Assembly (NCBI GenBank): GCA_964036045.1
Contig: OZ038379.1
Span: 72,993,992-73,057,991, forward strand
From: Eutreptiella sp. 'Long Island Sound 2002'
Taxonomy: Eukaryota > Euglenozoa > Euglenophyceae > Eutreptiales > Eutreptiaceae
Length of the DNA: 64,000 nt
Reading direction: 5' to 3'
The notes under the pieces were generated by a model, which was not told the DNA's origin, did no database searches, and saw only the letters and a program-made list of their open reading frames with translations. The position numbers were made by a program, and so were the translations under genes. This document shows, one piece after another, positions 1 through 11,220 of this stretch (position 1 is its first letter; each line of letters begins with the position of its first letter).

Positions 1-102
1 ACAAGGCACAATTTCGGTTTGCAAATGAAAAACATTCAGCAAGAGCCCTCTTTAGTGTGACACGCTTCACACACGACGAAGATGTGAACTGGTCATGGTC
101 AG

Positions 103-258
103 GGTCACAATCGTGACAAGTGTCCTCAAGGAATTTGTACAGTAGACTACACTTGTTCCTAATTACCGGCCAATGAAGAAATGTGTCTTGTGGTGTGGAA
201 AATGGTAACCTACTAGCACAACAGTACGAACCATAAATGATACAACCAACGAGGTTGT
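103..258. repeat. Direct repeat copy A (pairs with 2933-3094)
   Basis: About 155 bases starting GTCACAATCGTGACAAG and ending near CAACGAGGTTGTG recur at 2933-3094 in the same orientation, roughly 80 percent identical by eye. Shared blocks include the GTGACAAG start, AAAATGGTAACC and CCATAAATGATACAACCAAC. No coding potential is seen. The repeat may extend left of the window. Confidence 0.6.
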
Positions 259-262
259 GATC

Positions 263-1820
263 CCTAAATGCTGCGTGACGGTTGTCAAGATCTTGAAAGC
301 ATCATGCTTTCTTCACCACCAACAGTATAGTGTTAAACATGCCCAGTTCTAACCCAAGAGATGCTCAGTCCGAATCCTTCACCGTGTACGTGTCAGCATT
401 GCAAAACACTTACCACATCGCGCACAACGCATGATACAAGCTTTTTCTACACCTTCCAATCCAAATGCATAGCCTTGTGATCATCATCTGTCAACCACAA
501 TGTGTTGTTAGAAATCCATTATGAATGCAAGATGATCCTTGGTGCAATACACAAATTACTCCCTTGATCTCACGATGGTGATATTGTTGCTCAAAGGCAC
601 AAAGACAGCGTGCATAGTGAAGGATTCTTTGAAAAAAAAAACCTCTCATTGGCTCAATGAACAACATGTCATGGATATCATGCCTTGTGGTACCATCATG
701 ATCCTAACAGGACCATGCTATCAGGATTCTGCCAAGGGTAACACATTTTTTGTACATGTTGTCAAGACCAAGTAGCCATCAATATTTACATAGGTAGCAC
801 TATTGTCAAGATCTTGACTGCACGTTTTCGTGCAAAAAACACATGCATGCAAATGGAAGCTCCGTGTGAAGATGAACCGTGAGCTGGTATCTCAATCCGT
901 TGCGTTGGGACCTTAGAATCCAACCAACTAGAACAGCCTACGTAGATGAAGTACATTGAAAGCAAGTCCACGAGTTTGACTACCAAAGCAACTTTTTTGC
1001 CTTGTGCCATGCATGCGGTAGGAGACAGCATGTGCTTGTCCAAGTGTTGTGGTTCATTGCGAATTGTCACCCTCAAAAAGCTCCTCTCAGTCCACCTTGG
1101 GCAGCCACCGCCATCACAGTCCAAGAAGCCCAGAAAGCGCATGCTGCACGGGGAGTCAAGCCAACCACGCTCGCAGAAGGCGGCACAAGAACAAAGAACA
1201 TAGACAAGCGCAAAGAACGTAGAAGCCACTTTGGCGGGGAGTTTAAGAGGCCCAACTAGGACACCCGAAAAGGGCCCAAGAACGCCCACACGTGGGGTGA
1301 TTGGAAACCTTCTTGGGGAGGGTGAAACGGAGGTGCCCCTCGACGGTGGCAAGTTGAATGCTTGTAGCATGTGTAAAATCACACGTTGGCAACTCAGCCA
1401 TGTGTGGACCAAACCATGTGGTGTGGTTAGGAAGGCAACGTTGCATGCCATGCAACGTGGCTTGCAAATAATGGTGTTTTGTAGTGGTTTTTGGTTGGTG
1501 CAAGAGAATTTGCACATGAGAATGTGCAAATGGAAGACATGTGTTCACTAGCTGTTGGGAGCTTGGCAATTCTCTGTCACTAGTACAACATTTTATTTTG
1601 AATAAAATGATACTGTTGTTAAGATCCTAACACTAGGTGCAATCCAAGGTATCTTGACATTACTGCACACTCTCCCCGTGACAGTGTCATGATCGTGACA
1701 ATCAAGAGTACCTTGCAACAGCTACACGTCCTCGTTGTGATAATATCAGGAGTGTGACAAGCCTCCAAATGCATCTAGAAAATAAGGCATATTGTTAGGA
1801 TCATGCCACTATGCCACTTT
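263..1820. other. No supportable gene; short dyads only
   Basis: Open frames here, including one of 247 codons on the minus strand (786-1529), show no recognisable domain and unconvincing composition. The stretch is sprinkled with short dyads built on CAAGATCTTGAC or TTAGGATC near 285, 805, 1615 and 1795, and a palindrome GTTGCATGCCATGCAAC near 1440. I see nothing else in it. Confidence 0.4.
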
Positions 1821-2579
1821 GCTAGTGTCAAGATCCTAACAACACACCACTCTTGTATAAAGATGATGACAGTTTCTGGGAAACTCCAAACATGGAAACA
1901 TAGGCGTATTACGGCATGGCAAGCATTGTCACCTTTAGCATCTCAACAACAAAATGGCATGTGTCATATTGTACCAAAATCAATGCATGTCTATTGCACA
2001 TCCACCTGTCAAAGTTCTTTTAGTAGGTCAGTAGTACGGTGCAACCTAATCATTTTGGTTCCTATTCTATTTTGCTAGTGTTAAGATCCTAACAACGCAC
2101 GACGCCTGTATAGAGATGATGACAGTTTATGGGAAACTCCAAACATGGAAATATAGGCGTATTACGGCATGGCAAGCATTGTCACCCTCAACATCTCAAC
2201 AACAAAATCGCATGTGTCATATTGTACCAAAATCAATGCATGTCTATTGCACATCCACCTGTCAAAGTTCTTTTAGTAGGTCAGTAGTACGGTGCAACCT
2301 AATCATTTTGGTTCCTATTCTATTTTGCTAGTGTTAAGATCCTAACAACGCACAACACCTGCATAGAGATGATGACAGTTTATGGGAAACTCCAAACATG
2401 GAAATATAGGCGTATTACGGCATGGCAAGCATTGTCACCCTCAGCATCTCAACAACGAAATCGCATGTGTCACGGTGTTCCAAAATCAATGCATGTCTAT
2501 TGCACACCCACCTGTCAGATTTCTTTTACTAGGTGGGGAGTACGGTGCAACCTAATCATTTTGGTTCCTACTCTATTTT
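1821..2579. repeat. Tandem repeat, 3 x 253 bp
   Basis: Three head-to-tail copies start at 1821, 2074 and 2327, each with GCTAGTGT(C/T)AAGATCCTAAC, and end with CCTA(T/C)TCTATTTT. The period is exactly 253 bases. Copies 1 and 2 are almost identical and copy 3 is more diverged. The similar 70-90 residue open frames in each copy follow from the repetition, and because 253 is not a multiple of three they do not join into one protein. Confidence 0.9.
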
Positions 2580-2932
2580 CCGGTTGTGTTTCAAACACCC
2601 CACACCGTGTTACAGGTTTTCACTTCCGGTGGTGTGTTTGCTAGGCAACATATACATCATATTACTCTTGTATGCTTAGTAGGGTCCGCACAAAGAGATG
2701 AGAACATTTTGTAAAATACAACCTTGAGGTACATCGTATACTTCCTCTGCACTCACGTGTCCGCTGTGCCCCATGCTATCACCACTGGATTAGGAACGCA
2801 CGCAACGTCCAAGGCACCATCAATATTGTGCAATATCACAATAACAAAGATGGAAACTTCACGAAGAGTTGTTTGCATTGTGGCAATGTTCACGCATGAT
2901 GCAGACGCGCATACCAATGCAACCACGAATCG

Positions 2933-3094
2933 GTCACTATCACGATTGTGACAAGGATCCTCAAATAATTTACATGGTGGACCACAACTGTTCCCAATTA
3001 TTGGTCAACAAAGGAGTCTGTCTGGTGGTGTCCAAAATGGTAACCAACTGATACGGCAGTACAAACCATAAATGATACAACCAACAGGGTTGTG
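2933..3094. repeat. Direct repeat copy B (pairs with 103-258)
   Basis: Second copy of the ~155 bp repeat at 103-258, same orientation, about 2.83 kb away. The tandem array at 1821-2579 lies between the copies. They could be the ends of an old element or products of a segmental duplication. No protein-coding remnant between them supports an LTR element. Confidence 0.6.
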
Positions 3095-3812
3095 CATGCA
3101 TGTGTTCCGTGCTGCTAGGATCTTCCGTTTAGGCTTTTTTCCTTGACCGGGGCCCATTGCAGTGTCCACATGCATGCATCAGATCACCACAAAAATTATC
3201 CTCTGCCGCCTCAAAGAACCGTTGACTGGCACGTTGTCCGTGCACCAAGGTGGTGTACGAAAAGGGCACATAACCCCATCACATGGTGTCAAACTGTGGT
3301 CTTGGGCTTTCCACATGACGGCACCAAATGTGGTGCTGATGGACATCACCAAGGCCTACGCCCCTTGACCCTAGGGTTGCATCCTCTGGATGCGCTGCAA
3401 TACCTTGTGCTTTGCTATTGCCGTTCCCCTTGCCCCTCCTAGCCGCACAGTGTGTCTCTGCTATCCTACTGTTTCCAAGGGCTGGCACGGAGGGGGGAAA
3501 TGAAGAAACATGTCGAACAATGCCCACAATGCTCTTGAGATAATGACTCTCCACAAGCAGAATTATGTCTAGCGTGGGGGGAGGGGGGAGGGGAATGGGT
3601 GTGGCATGACGCCTTAGAGGGTTGTTGAAGTTGGTGGTGCCTATTGGCCTCTTGCCACCGGCTGCTATCCATAAATTCATAAGAAAATGTGGCCCACACC
3701 TAGACCCTTGAAAAACGGATTCACCAAAACCCTAAAATGGGGTGGCTAGTTTGGAGGGGCTCGGTGAGCGGAGGCCACCCCACAACTACCTCCCTATGGT
3801 CTGGAAGTCCCC

Positions 3813-3813
<1 letters not shown>

Positions 3814-3851
<38 letters not shown>

Positions 3852-3852
3852 A
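3814..3852. repeat. (CA)n microsatellite
   Basis: Uninterrupted alternation of C and A to about 3846, then ACATACACACGCAC. The open frames across it reading His-Thr repeats are artefacts of the microsatellite. I see nothing else supportable between 3095 and 4653. Confidence 0.95.
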
Positions 3853-4653
3853 CGCACGGACGACGCAAAGCGACCAAAGAAACCGTCCAAACGGAAGCAA
3901 GCACGGGCACTGGTCGCAATATGAATCCACTCAAGCCGCAATCCAAAGCTCAGTCAGACTGCCATCATGAAGCCATGGACGAGAAACGGCGCCGGTCTGG
4001 ATGAGCAGGCGCACAGAAGATCCCCAACTCACCACATGCCTAATGGAAGGACAGAGGTGCCCTATCATGTGGACAGGACCAGTCGGTTGTTCATGGCACA
4101 TAGGTCGGGTTAGAGGCAAGGCGGCAGACTTTGAACCCAGCTAAGGCTTGTATGCACTACGTGACACATGCATGTGGCCTCTTTACTAGGCACTTCCGGT
4201 GATGGTGTTTGGGGATCTACCCGCCTTCACCCTTCCAAAAAGGGGGGGACTCATCTGGCAAAGAAATCAGTTGTTGTTTGTCTAAGCTGTATGAAACCAC
4301 CCGTTACCGAGGGGATGCACACACACAATGTACCCACTCGCAGCACGCGCTCCTAAGCTGCTCCAGCGCGGCAAAATCTTCTTTCCATATTGTGTCATAT
4401 GTGTGCAAGGCCGCTAAAGCGGGTTGCAGCCACAACGTGTACTTACTACCATTCCAGGGCGCCCTTCGGCGCAGCCACGTAGCCAGTGCGCCCACAATTG
4501 CGCATGTTTTCACTGGCAAACAATAAAACAGGTGGTACACTAATATAATAGTACGTTGCACGCTGTGCTATTCTCGGCGTGCGCTCTGTGAATACCACTA
4601 TGCCTTGCACGCATTGATTCTGCTCTAGTGTATCCCTATAGCGGGGCCACATG

Positions 4654-4681
<28 letters not shown>
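4654..4681. repeat. (CA)n microsatellite
   Basis: About 14 uninterrupted CA units immediately upstream of the decayed LINE-like coding region. Confidence 0.95.
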
Positions 4682-4684
<3 letters not shown>

Positions 4685-4689
4685 TTGTG

Positions 4690-5690
4690 GTTAAGGACGG
4701 GAGACATAGAGGGCCAAACGTCTCATAAGTGGCGAAGGCGTCGAGACCGACACACGAAAAACATGCGTAACACATGCTGTGTCTCAAGGGTGGGCAAACG
4801 GCATGGTTTTGTAGGATGGCGGGCTGCAGACGTGTGGTTAGCATTGTGCAAAGCAAACATGCCCGTCACCACTTTGGATTTCATGTATTGGGTGCTTTGG
4901 AAGAAATTTGTGGTACGCCAATGGGTGGGACTGGTCAAGGCGATAGATAAAGGTTGCGCTTGGTGCAGTGCATAAGAGATGGTTTATCGATTCTTCAAAT
5001 GGTGCATGACAACACGGCTCCTGTATGCAAGTGTGAGGACTGCCGGTGTCCACTGATACAACATGTGGATGTGGGGCGCCAAGTGGTAGATAAGCCGCTC
5101 ATATCGCTGCAGTCGCCGGCGGTGCTATGTGTTTGGTGGGGACTACACAAGCTTTGGAAGCTAAGATGCCGAAAAAAAACGCGATGGATGGAAGTGACCA
5201 TCCTACAAGTTTGTATGTCACTACGGGCAACCTTGGAGGCACAAGTATGGTTCCACAATATGGAGCAGCAACAAGCGTCCACTGTTGGAGGTAAGGCATC
5301 TTACCGTGGGGGATGACCGAGTGGTGGATCGCGAGAGGCTGGCGCAAATGTGTAGATGGAAAGCACCACTGGGCAGCGAAGAGGGACAACACGGGAGATC
5401 CAAAGAGCGATGGAAAGAGGGTGCAAAGGCGTGCAAAAGTCACCGATAGGAAGTACAGAAGGACACACGGGGTCCTCGTGGGCGGCGGCACACCCAGATA
5501 GATGGTTGGAATTGTTGAACGTACAAATTGTGGAGAAAGCTGGCCCGGGCGCTTACACAAGAGGCCACAATCGACCGAAGGGTAGTGATATAGGAGGCTA
5601 AACTCATGGACGCAAGGGGCGTTGATGATACATGGTCGCATGCGTCCGATAGGTCCGATAGCTCATTAGACATCGTGGAAGGGATGTTTT
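4690..5690 (+). pseudogene. Decayed LINE-type ORF, C-terminal zinc-binding (zf-RVT-like) region
   Basis: Plus-strand coding composition survives in pieces across three frames. At about 4820-4980 the reading has Trp-rich residues (WLALCKANMP, then WVLWKK). It ends in a Cys-x2-Cys (CAWC), a stop, then a Glu-to-Cys spacing (EMVYRFFKWC) resembling the C-x2-C...E...H...C zinc-binding segment that follows the reverse transcriptase in many plant and algal LINEs. Further on, 5300-5690 reads through TAG, TGA and TAG as an acidic/basic coding stretch ending DIVEGMF at a TAA. The catalytic reverse transcriptase domain is not visible. This is a fossil 3' end; the family assignment rests on residue spacing and is an inference. 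The minus strand also shows a Cys/His-like string, which I take as antisense. Confidence 0.4.
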
Positions 5691-7340
5691 AAGGTGTCTC
5701 ATCGGAACTCAAAGCCAACCATCGCATGAGGTAGATGACACGGAGTGCTTCGGCACGTTGCACAGAGAGTGGTGGAGGCCAGCGTGCTCAAACGTTGAGG
5801 GGGGGGGGGGGGCAAGGACACAAGGTCTTCGTTAAGCGCGCGGTGAGACAAATTGATTGCTGCAACGGGAGTCCGACCATCTACCATAGTTCTACCATAG
5901 AAAAAGGTTGCATTGTCGTAAACCGCAGAAAAGGGTACATGGCCACCGAAGCAAGGTCAGAACCCGTGCAATTCGCAATGGGGTCCACAATAGCTTGTCC
6001 CTTAACCCCATCCTTTGTCCTTCAATGCTCTACGAAAGGCAACAAAAGATTTAACTTTCGACCGGCTCTTCAACCCCACCATGGGCAAGCTGCAAATAGT
6101 TTCCACCTGTATTGGCAACCACTTCTGCGTGCCATGCTTTGAGCCACACACCCCACACACACAAACCACATCGATTTCAAGTTTGGCGGCTGCAAAGGTG
6201 CACTTTACAAAGTTGGTCTCTAAATGCATAAAGATGGCGCAACCTCCGGCTGATTGCAAATCCAACAGCTGTTGCAAAAGGCGTTGCCACAATACGTGCC
6301 ACATTGCATTGGCAGCAAGCATACACGCCTCTAGAACAATCTGACGATGCACAAGGGTAAAAAATTTGGCACAGGGGCGCTTCTTCCTTTCATAGAACTC
6401 ATGATTTAAACCTTCGTTGATGCTCGACCCTACCTAGTATTGGTCACGGGGCATATCGTTTAGCCAGCCGGACATCCCTGCAACGTGCCTCATCCGAGTA
6501 CACCATTGGGTGGGGCCGAACCATGTTTGGGGCCGCTCATGCTCAGATAGAGTCGCTATGTAGCCTTCTTCTGCAAACCGGGGGATGATGTGCACAATAT
6601 ATGGGTACACCAACACCATAGCTTGCCATGCAGTAGTTGGCAAGGCATTGCCCCCGCAACAAAGGTGCACCATATGGCAAAACGCTAGACCTAAGGAATG
6701 GAAGGGCATTGGGAGAACCACGCCCCTTGCTAGCTAGCCCATCATTGTGCGGGCTTCGCGATTTTACGCTAGTTCCAGCGCGGAGTCGGCACCGTATGTT
6801 CTCTCAGCTATTAGAAGGTAGCCACCCAAGATCACACGTCCAAGCGACATGACCCATCACGATTACCAACTGATGCTTATAAGTCCCTGGTGTCCCATGA
6901 CACCAAGGAGCGGAGAGGCTCCTCCTTTGGTGTTGTGCAATTCTCATTATCTAATATAGACGTCTTCTAGGTTAGGGATGCCCCAAAACTTGTGGAACAC
7001 CCGCAATTGATGCAAGCCCCCCCCCCCCCCCTTTTGCAAAAATAAGTCAACAACCGCACGCTTATTGATCCATGCGCAAGCCACACACCCCTTTTGTTTG
7101 GATTCGGCCCACAAGAGGGGATAAGCCGCCTTGAGGCAACAAAATGATACAAAGAGCACCGTGGTGTGCCGCCTATCACCATAATTCATACGTTGCCCAA
7201 ATGTATAGTAGGGCAGTGTTTGCACGGCCTCCGCCCACTTGCGTACCCACTGCCCATCAACAACTTTCTTTGACTTTGGCCAGCCAAAACCAAGTTATTG
7301 AATGTGTCCCCTTCGTGAACGGGGGATAAGTGGCCGTTTG
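5691..7340. other. No supportable gene
   Basis: Only short frames without recognisable domains. Homopolymers of 14 G (5799-5812) and 15 C (7017-7031) lie here. Confidence 0.4.
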
Positions 7341-7350
7341 AATGGGGCGT

Positions 7351-7644
7351 GAATATTCGCGCGAATCGACCCAAATTTCGAGGTTTTCGGGGGAAAACAC
7401 CATATTTTTGGTTCCTTCTCAGGGATTTGAGGGGATAAATTCTTGCACCAGCTTCATTACGCATCATCCAGCGAAGGTCCCGCCCCAAAAACATCCACCA
7501 TGCCCAAGGTGCACCCAAAACAAGACGTGCCGAAACTTGGCAAGCTTGTAGCCGATTCATAGGCGTGAAATCGGGTGAATTCGTACGTAATTCGTATGAA
7601 TTTTGTACGAATTGCGCGTGAATTCACGTGAATTTATACGAATG
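7351..7644. repeat. ~11 bp phased AT/CG dyad arrays
   Basis: At 7351-7370 lies GAATATTCGCGCGAATCGAC. At 7575-7644 there are six to seven tandem units of about 11 bases built on AATTCGTACG (variants AATTCGTATG, AATTTTGTACG, AATTGCGCGTG, AATTCACGTG, AATTTATACG). Each unit is itself near-palindromic. The same design recurs at 8834-8880 and, as TCGCGCGA units, at five other loci. No gene is visible around it. Confidence 0.6.
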
Positions 7645-7844
7645 TTATTGGTGTGCACCCCCTCATTCATCCTAACACCCAAGGTACGCCCTCCAATGCA
7701 CCCCTGCATGCACCCTGGCCACAGGCAACAATGGTCTCGGTTCGTGTTGTACTCTCATGTCCGTTTCTTGTTACACCGGAACGGCCGCTCTAGAGTCTGA
7801 GGGTGCTGCATGTCGGTTAGAAGCCCTCTTCTTGTACGGCTTGC

Positions 7845-8121
7845 CTACCTTTGTACACTTATGGGCCCTTGCCCATTTTGTGCCCTTTTGGTCGCATCCC
7901 ACCCATGCGACCAAAGGCTATCATCAACGGTGTGGTTGTTCACAACCACTTGCACCCCTAGTCTCCCCCGGAGGAGGCTTAGGCCCCCGTTGTTGCGCAA
8001 CATGCGCTTCAGCCTCCGGTGACTTCCCTCCATGGCAAAGCAGGAAAACTTTGACAAGATTCTTCACTTCTTTGCAAAAAAAATACATGTGGTCGATCCG
8101 CATGAGGCACCACGGTACCAT
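7845..8121 (-). pseudogene. Fragment of a conserved unknown family (GSHRRLKRMLRN domain)
   Basis: The minus-strand reading contains FAMEGSHRRLKRMLRNN, then GGLSLLRGRLGVQVVV, NHTVDD and GWDATKRA. The plus-strand locus at 35855-36060 encodes the same string with few substitutions, so the protein was under selection in both lineages of copies. Upstream, a run of eight T disrupts the frame after MYFF, and a TGA sits where the related copy has Trp before RILSKF. This copy is therefore dead. The mixture of basic helix-like residues and a conserved NHT/DD segment suggests a mobile-element protein, but I do not recognise the family and assign no function. Confidence 0.6.
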
Positions 8122-8833
8122 TGCAAAGCACTTGTACTGTAGAAGGTGGGTTGGGTGATGTCGGGGATGTGCACCTTTGGTTGGATGGTTGGATGGAAAG
8201 GGGCGATGCCGAATTCATCCCACCACGGGGGGCTGGCAAGGTGCCACGTGAAGGAAAAAAAACAATGGTCGGGTGGTGCCCCTACAACAAGGTCCTGCAA
8301 GCACACCATGTCGCCATGGGGGGGGGGGGGGGTATACACAAGGTTAGTGGTGGGGTACACCTCGACGTGGGCGTCCTTGGGCTTCCCCACCGGGTTAGTA
8401 CGCATGGAATTGAGTAGTTGGTGAATGGTGGCGGGCTGAGGGGTCAGATGCAAAAACTTAAGGGATGGGGGGTCGGAGGCGGAGTTCCCTCCACAAATTT
8501 GTGGCCCAAGCCTTCCCCCCAAGATAAGAGTTGCGCGAGGGGGTGCGCAGGTCAATGCGAATTACGTCAGGGAAGGGGTCGAGGGATGCCGCCCAGCCCA
8601 CTACATCATCCACCCCCAGTACCCCCGACTGGTAGGTCGCCTCCTCCATTTGGTGGTGGGCGACGGGGAGGGCTTGGTACTGTGTAAGGGTGTCGGGTGC
8701 AGGACCGGGGCGGGACTACATGGAGGTGACAAAGTGTGCTTGGACGTGGCCACAAAAAGCGGTAAAGAAAGGCTTTGAGGGCTATGAGAAAGCGAAACAG
8801 TGCAGAGTGGGGCAAATTCACTTGAAGTTCCTA
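8122..8833. other. Uncertain minus-strand remnants; no gene called
   Basis: A 163-codon minus-strand frame (8064-8555) overlaps the start of the conserved fragment and may hold more of its upstream sequence, but I found no match to the 35 kb copy beyond about 8150. A run of 15 G lies at 8318-8332. Confidence 0.3.
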
Positions 8834-8880
8834 GGAAATTCGTACGAAATTTGTACAAATTTCGTACGAATTTGACAGTC
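8834..8880. repeat. ~11 bp phased TTCGTACGAA array
   Basis: Four units of about 11 bases: AAATTCGTACG, AAATTTGTACA, AATTTCGTACG and a degenerate AATTTGACAG. It continues more loosely as GTGAATTT repeats to about 8940. The centre of each unit is the palindrome CGTACG or GTAC. Confidence 0.6.
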
Positions 8881-8940
8881 CCGTGAATCTGTGCCCAGCG
8901 TGAATTTATGTGTGAATTTGGGTGTGTGAATTTCAGATTC

Positions 8941-9770
8941 CGCCGAATCCCACTCAATATGTTGAACCATGTGGCTACTTAAAACCTCCAAATTGCACAC
9001 ATTTATTATACCACGCTTTGGGCGAAGATAGCACGAGAAACACACACATTGGCAGCAAATTACGCACAAAACACAGCAAAAAATTGTCAAATTCACGGTA
9101 CTGTGAATGTCCCATTCAAACGCCCAGTTCACACAGGGTACATATGTGCACATGGGCACAAAAGCAAACAATGAAAATCACAGTACGTCAAAGGAAATGA
9201 TACCAACCTTAGTGTTTATGTTTGGACACCCCCTGGGCTAGTAGCCATCCTCATTCATGCACAAGGTCACAGTGGCATTGGGCGGTGGGGGTAGTTGGCG
9301 CCCTTGTGCAGCTAGTGTGCCACACTTTTGCGGACGTAGATGGCCCAACGGTGGCAGTAGTGTAGTGATGCTCAGGCAGTAGTCCACCAAAGGAAGATTT
9401 ACGTCTTCATGGTACGGCAGAGCCACCATAGACCAACCTTCACCAGGTTACAGAGGATTTGGGGTTCGCAACACTGCCCTTGAAACAACATGTTCATGCC
9501 GTATGCCTAGTTGAACGGCCCGCGGAGCCGGTGATTGGGCCACGCGACTTCCCCTGCTGGCAGGTGAAGGCCTATTGGGCAGCACACAACTTGAATTGCA
9601 CTAAACATGGGCCAAGGCAACATGTCCAATTGCGTGCTATCCAGGGGGAGAGCCGATGGGACGTTAAAGGCGAAGGTTGGGACCACGAATTGATCTCGTA
9701 GGCAAAAGCCACAAGCTTGGAGACTTCCCCTTTCACCAAGCCATTGTAGTTGTCAACAATGAACTCATAG
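8941..9770. other. No supportable gene
   Basis: Short frames only; nothing with recognisable domain content. Confidence 0.35.
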
Positions 9771-9779
9771 TGGTAAATT

Positions 9780-10455
9780 GAGCCCTACGAGGAAGCAAAT
9801 TGTGCAATAGATGTCTAGGGGTCCTAAAAGAGCTGTCCGCCCCAACTCACAAGTAACTGCACTTACTTTTAGCAACCAAGGGCGAGCCCCAAGTGAAGGC
9901 GAACCACCACATCTTGATTTGGAAGGATTGCTCACATCAGTATGAAGAAAGGTGCAGTGTGCGAGATATTTGCCCGACTCATAGGTAACTCGGCATCAAT
10001 TTCTTGATCCCAAGGCCCCCAAAATAGGCCACCCATAGGATCTTGTTTTGGAAGGATTGCTAACGAGATCATAGAGATGTGTGTCCTTAAAAAGTGTTTG
10101 ACCATCCGCACGGACTCACAAGTAAAGCAACTCATCTTGAATCAACACAAGCCTCCTTGCAAAACCCCGAATAAAGGCTACTTTCCGGATCTTGTTTTGG
10201 AAGGAGTGCTCACGGTACAATAGTGATTTAGGCCTCCAAGGTGTGCTCCACTATGCGGCCTGAATCACTGCTAACTCGGTTTTGTTGCTATCAACCCATG
10301 GCTCTTTGCAAAGCCCCGCGTATAGGCTAACTGCACAATCTTGTTTTGGAAGAATGGCTCACAACAGCACAAAGATCTACGCCTCCAAACTATGCTAGAC
10401 TGTCCGCCTCGACTCACAGATACCTACTCACGGTATTTGCACGCACAAAGGTTTT
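9780..10455. repeat. ~147 bp tandem repeat, array 1 (about 4 units)
   Basis: Units are anchored by ATCTTG(A/T)TTTGGAAG-type boxes at 9910, 10038, 10187 and 10336, giving spacings of 128, 149 and 149. Each unit also carries TGCTCAC, a GACTCACAAG-type box, CTCGG, TATCAACCCATGG and TTTGCAAAGCCCCG. A second array of the same unit lies at 17190-17975. Unit length is close to one nucleosome core. Confidence 0.8.
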
Positions 10456-11028
10456 AGGAGAAATTGAGGGACGGCCCATGTGAGACCAGGCCCTTGTGGG
10501 AGTTGGGAAAAAAGTGTCACCCCACTTCACGCCACCCACCCATGCTCACAAGGAGTCCTTGTGGGACACAATACACCAAACAACAAGGAAAGCAATGAAA
10601 CTCCTGCAGGGAACTGTGCTGCTACCAATGCTCGTGTGTCCAAGTCAAATGGAATGCCACTCACGCACGGACACCCACACACACTTCGTGCGGGAAAAAC
10701 CAGTGGGGACCAAACCCACACACACACACTCACACATTGTACAAGGGTATTGGCGGTGGAAGACTGGACGTTTTTGAGTCAGGGGTAGGATCATGACAAC
10801 AATCTGCCCCGGCCTTGACCTAGTGCTATCTAGCAGACGGCTCCAGGTCTGAGGGCGGCGTTGTGTGCCCCTGACGTAGTCCACGGCTATGTGGGCGTAG
10901 GTGACCAACCTAATGGGCAAACCACCCTGGCCCTTGGCCAGATGCCCCCCACCCCACCCCTCGTAGGGGCCAAAGGCCTGTACCTCCTTCTTCGTCTTCC
11001 TGTGCCACGTGCCCCCCTAAACACTAGG

Positions 11029-11220
11029 GGGCTGCACTGCTTTGAAACCCCCTTCGGACGCAATGGACACTGCACTGGAACCAAGAGCTCCTCCGGCTTG
11101 GAACCCCGTAAGGACCCAATGGACACAGAACTAGATCTACGGGGCTCCACTAACCTCGGAGCCCCTTGGGTCTCAGTGGACAAAGCCTTGGATGCACGGG
11201 GCTCCACTCCCTTGGAACCC
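11029..11220. repeat. ~56 bp tandem repeat, about 3.4 units
   Basis: Units beginning GGGCT(G/C)CACT or GCTCCTCC start near 11029, 11088, 11142 and 11198. Each contains a TTGGAACCCC-type box followed by CAATGGACAC or CAGTGGACAA. The open frames over it on both strands are products of the repeat. Confidence 0.65.

Noticed and set aside
786-1529. 247-codon minus-strand frame
   Set aside because: No domain, odd composition, and plus-strand frames of similar quality overlap it. It is within reach of chance for this window.
103-3094. LTR retrotransposon with 155 bp LTRs
   Set aside because: No TG...CA ends, primer-binding site, polypurine tract or pol remnant between the repeats.
4838-5053. Minus-strand Cys/His string resembling a zinc-binding segment
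   Set aside because: It is antisense to a plus-strand LINE-like stretch with better motif order and longer coding-like context.
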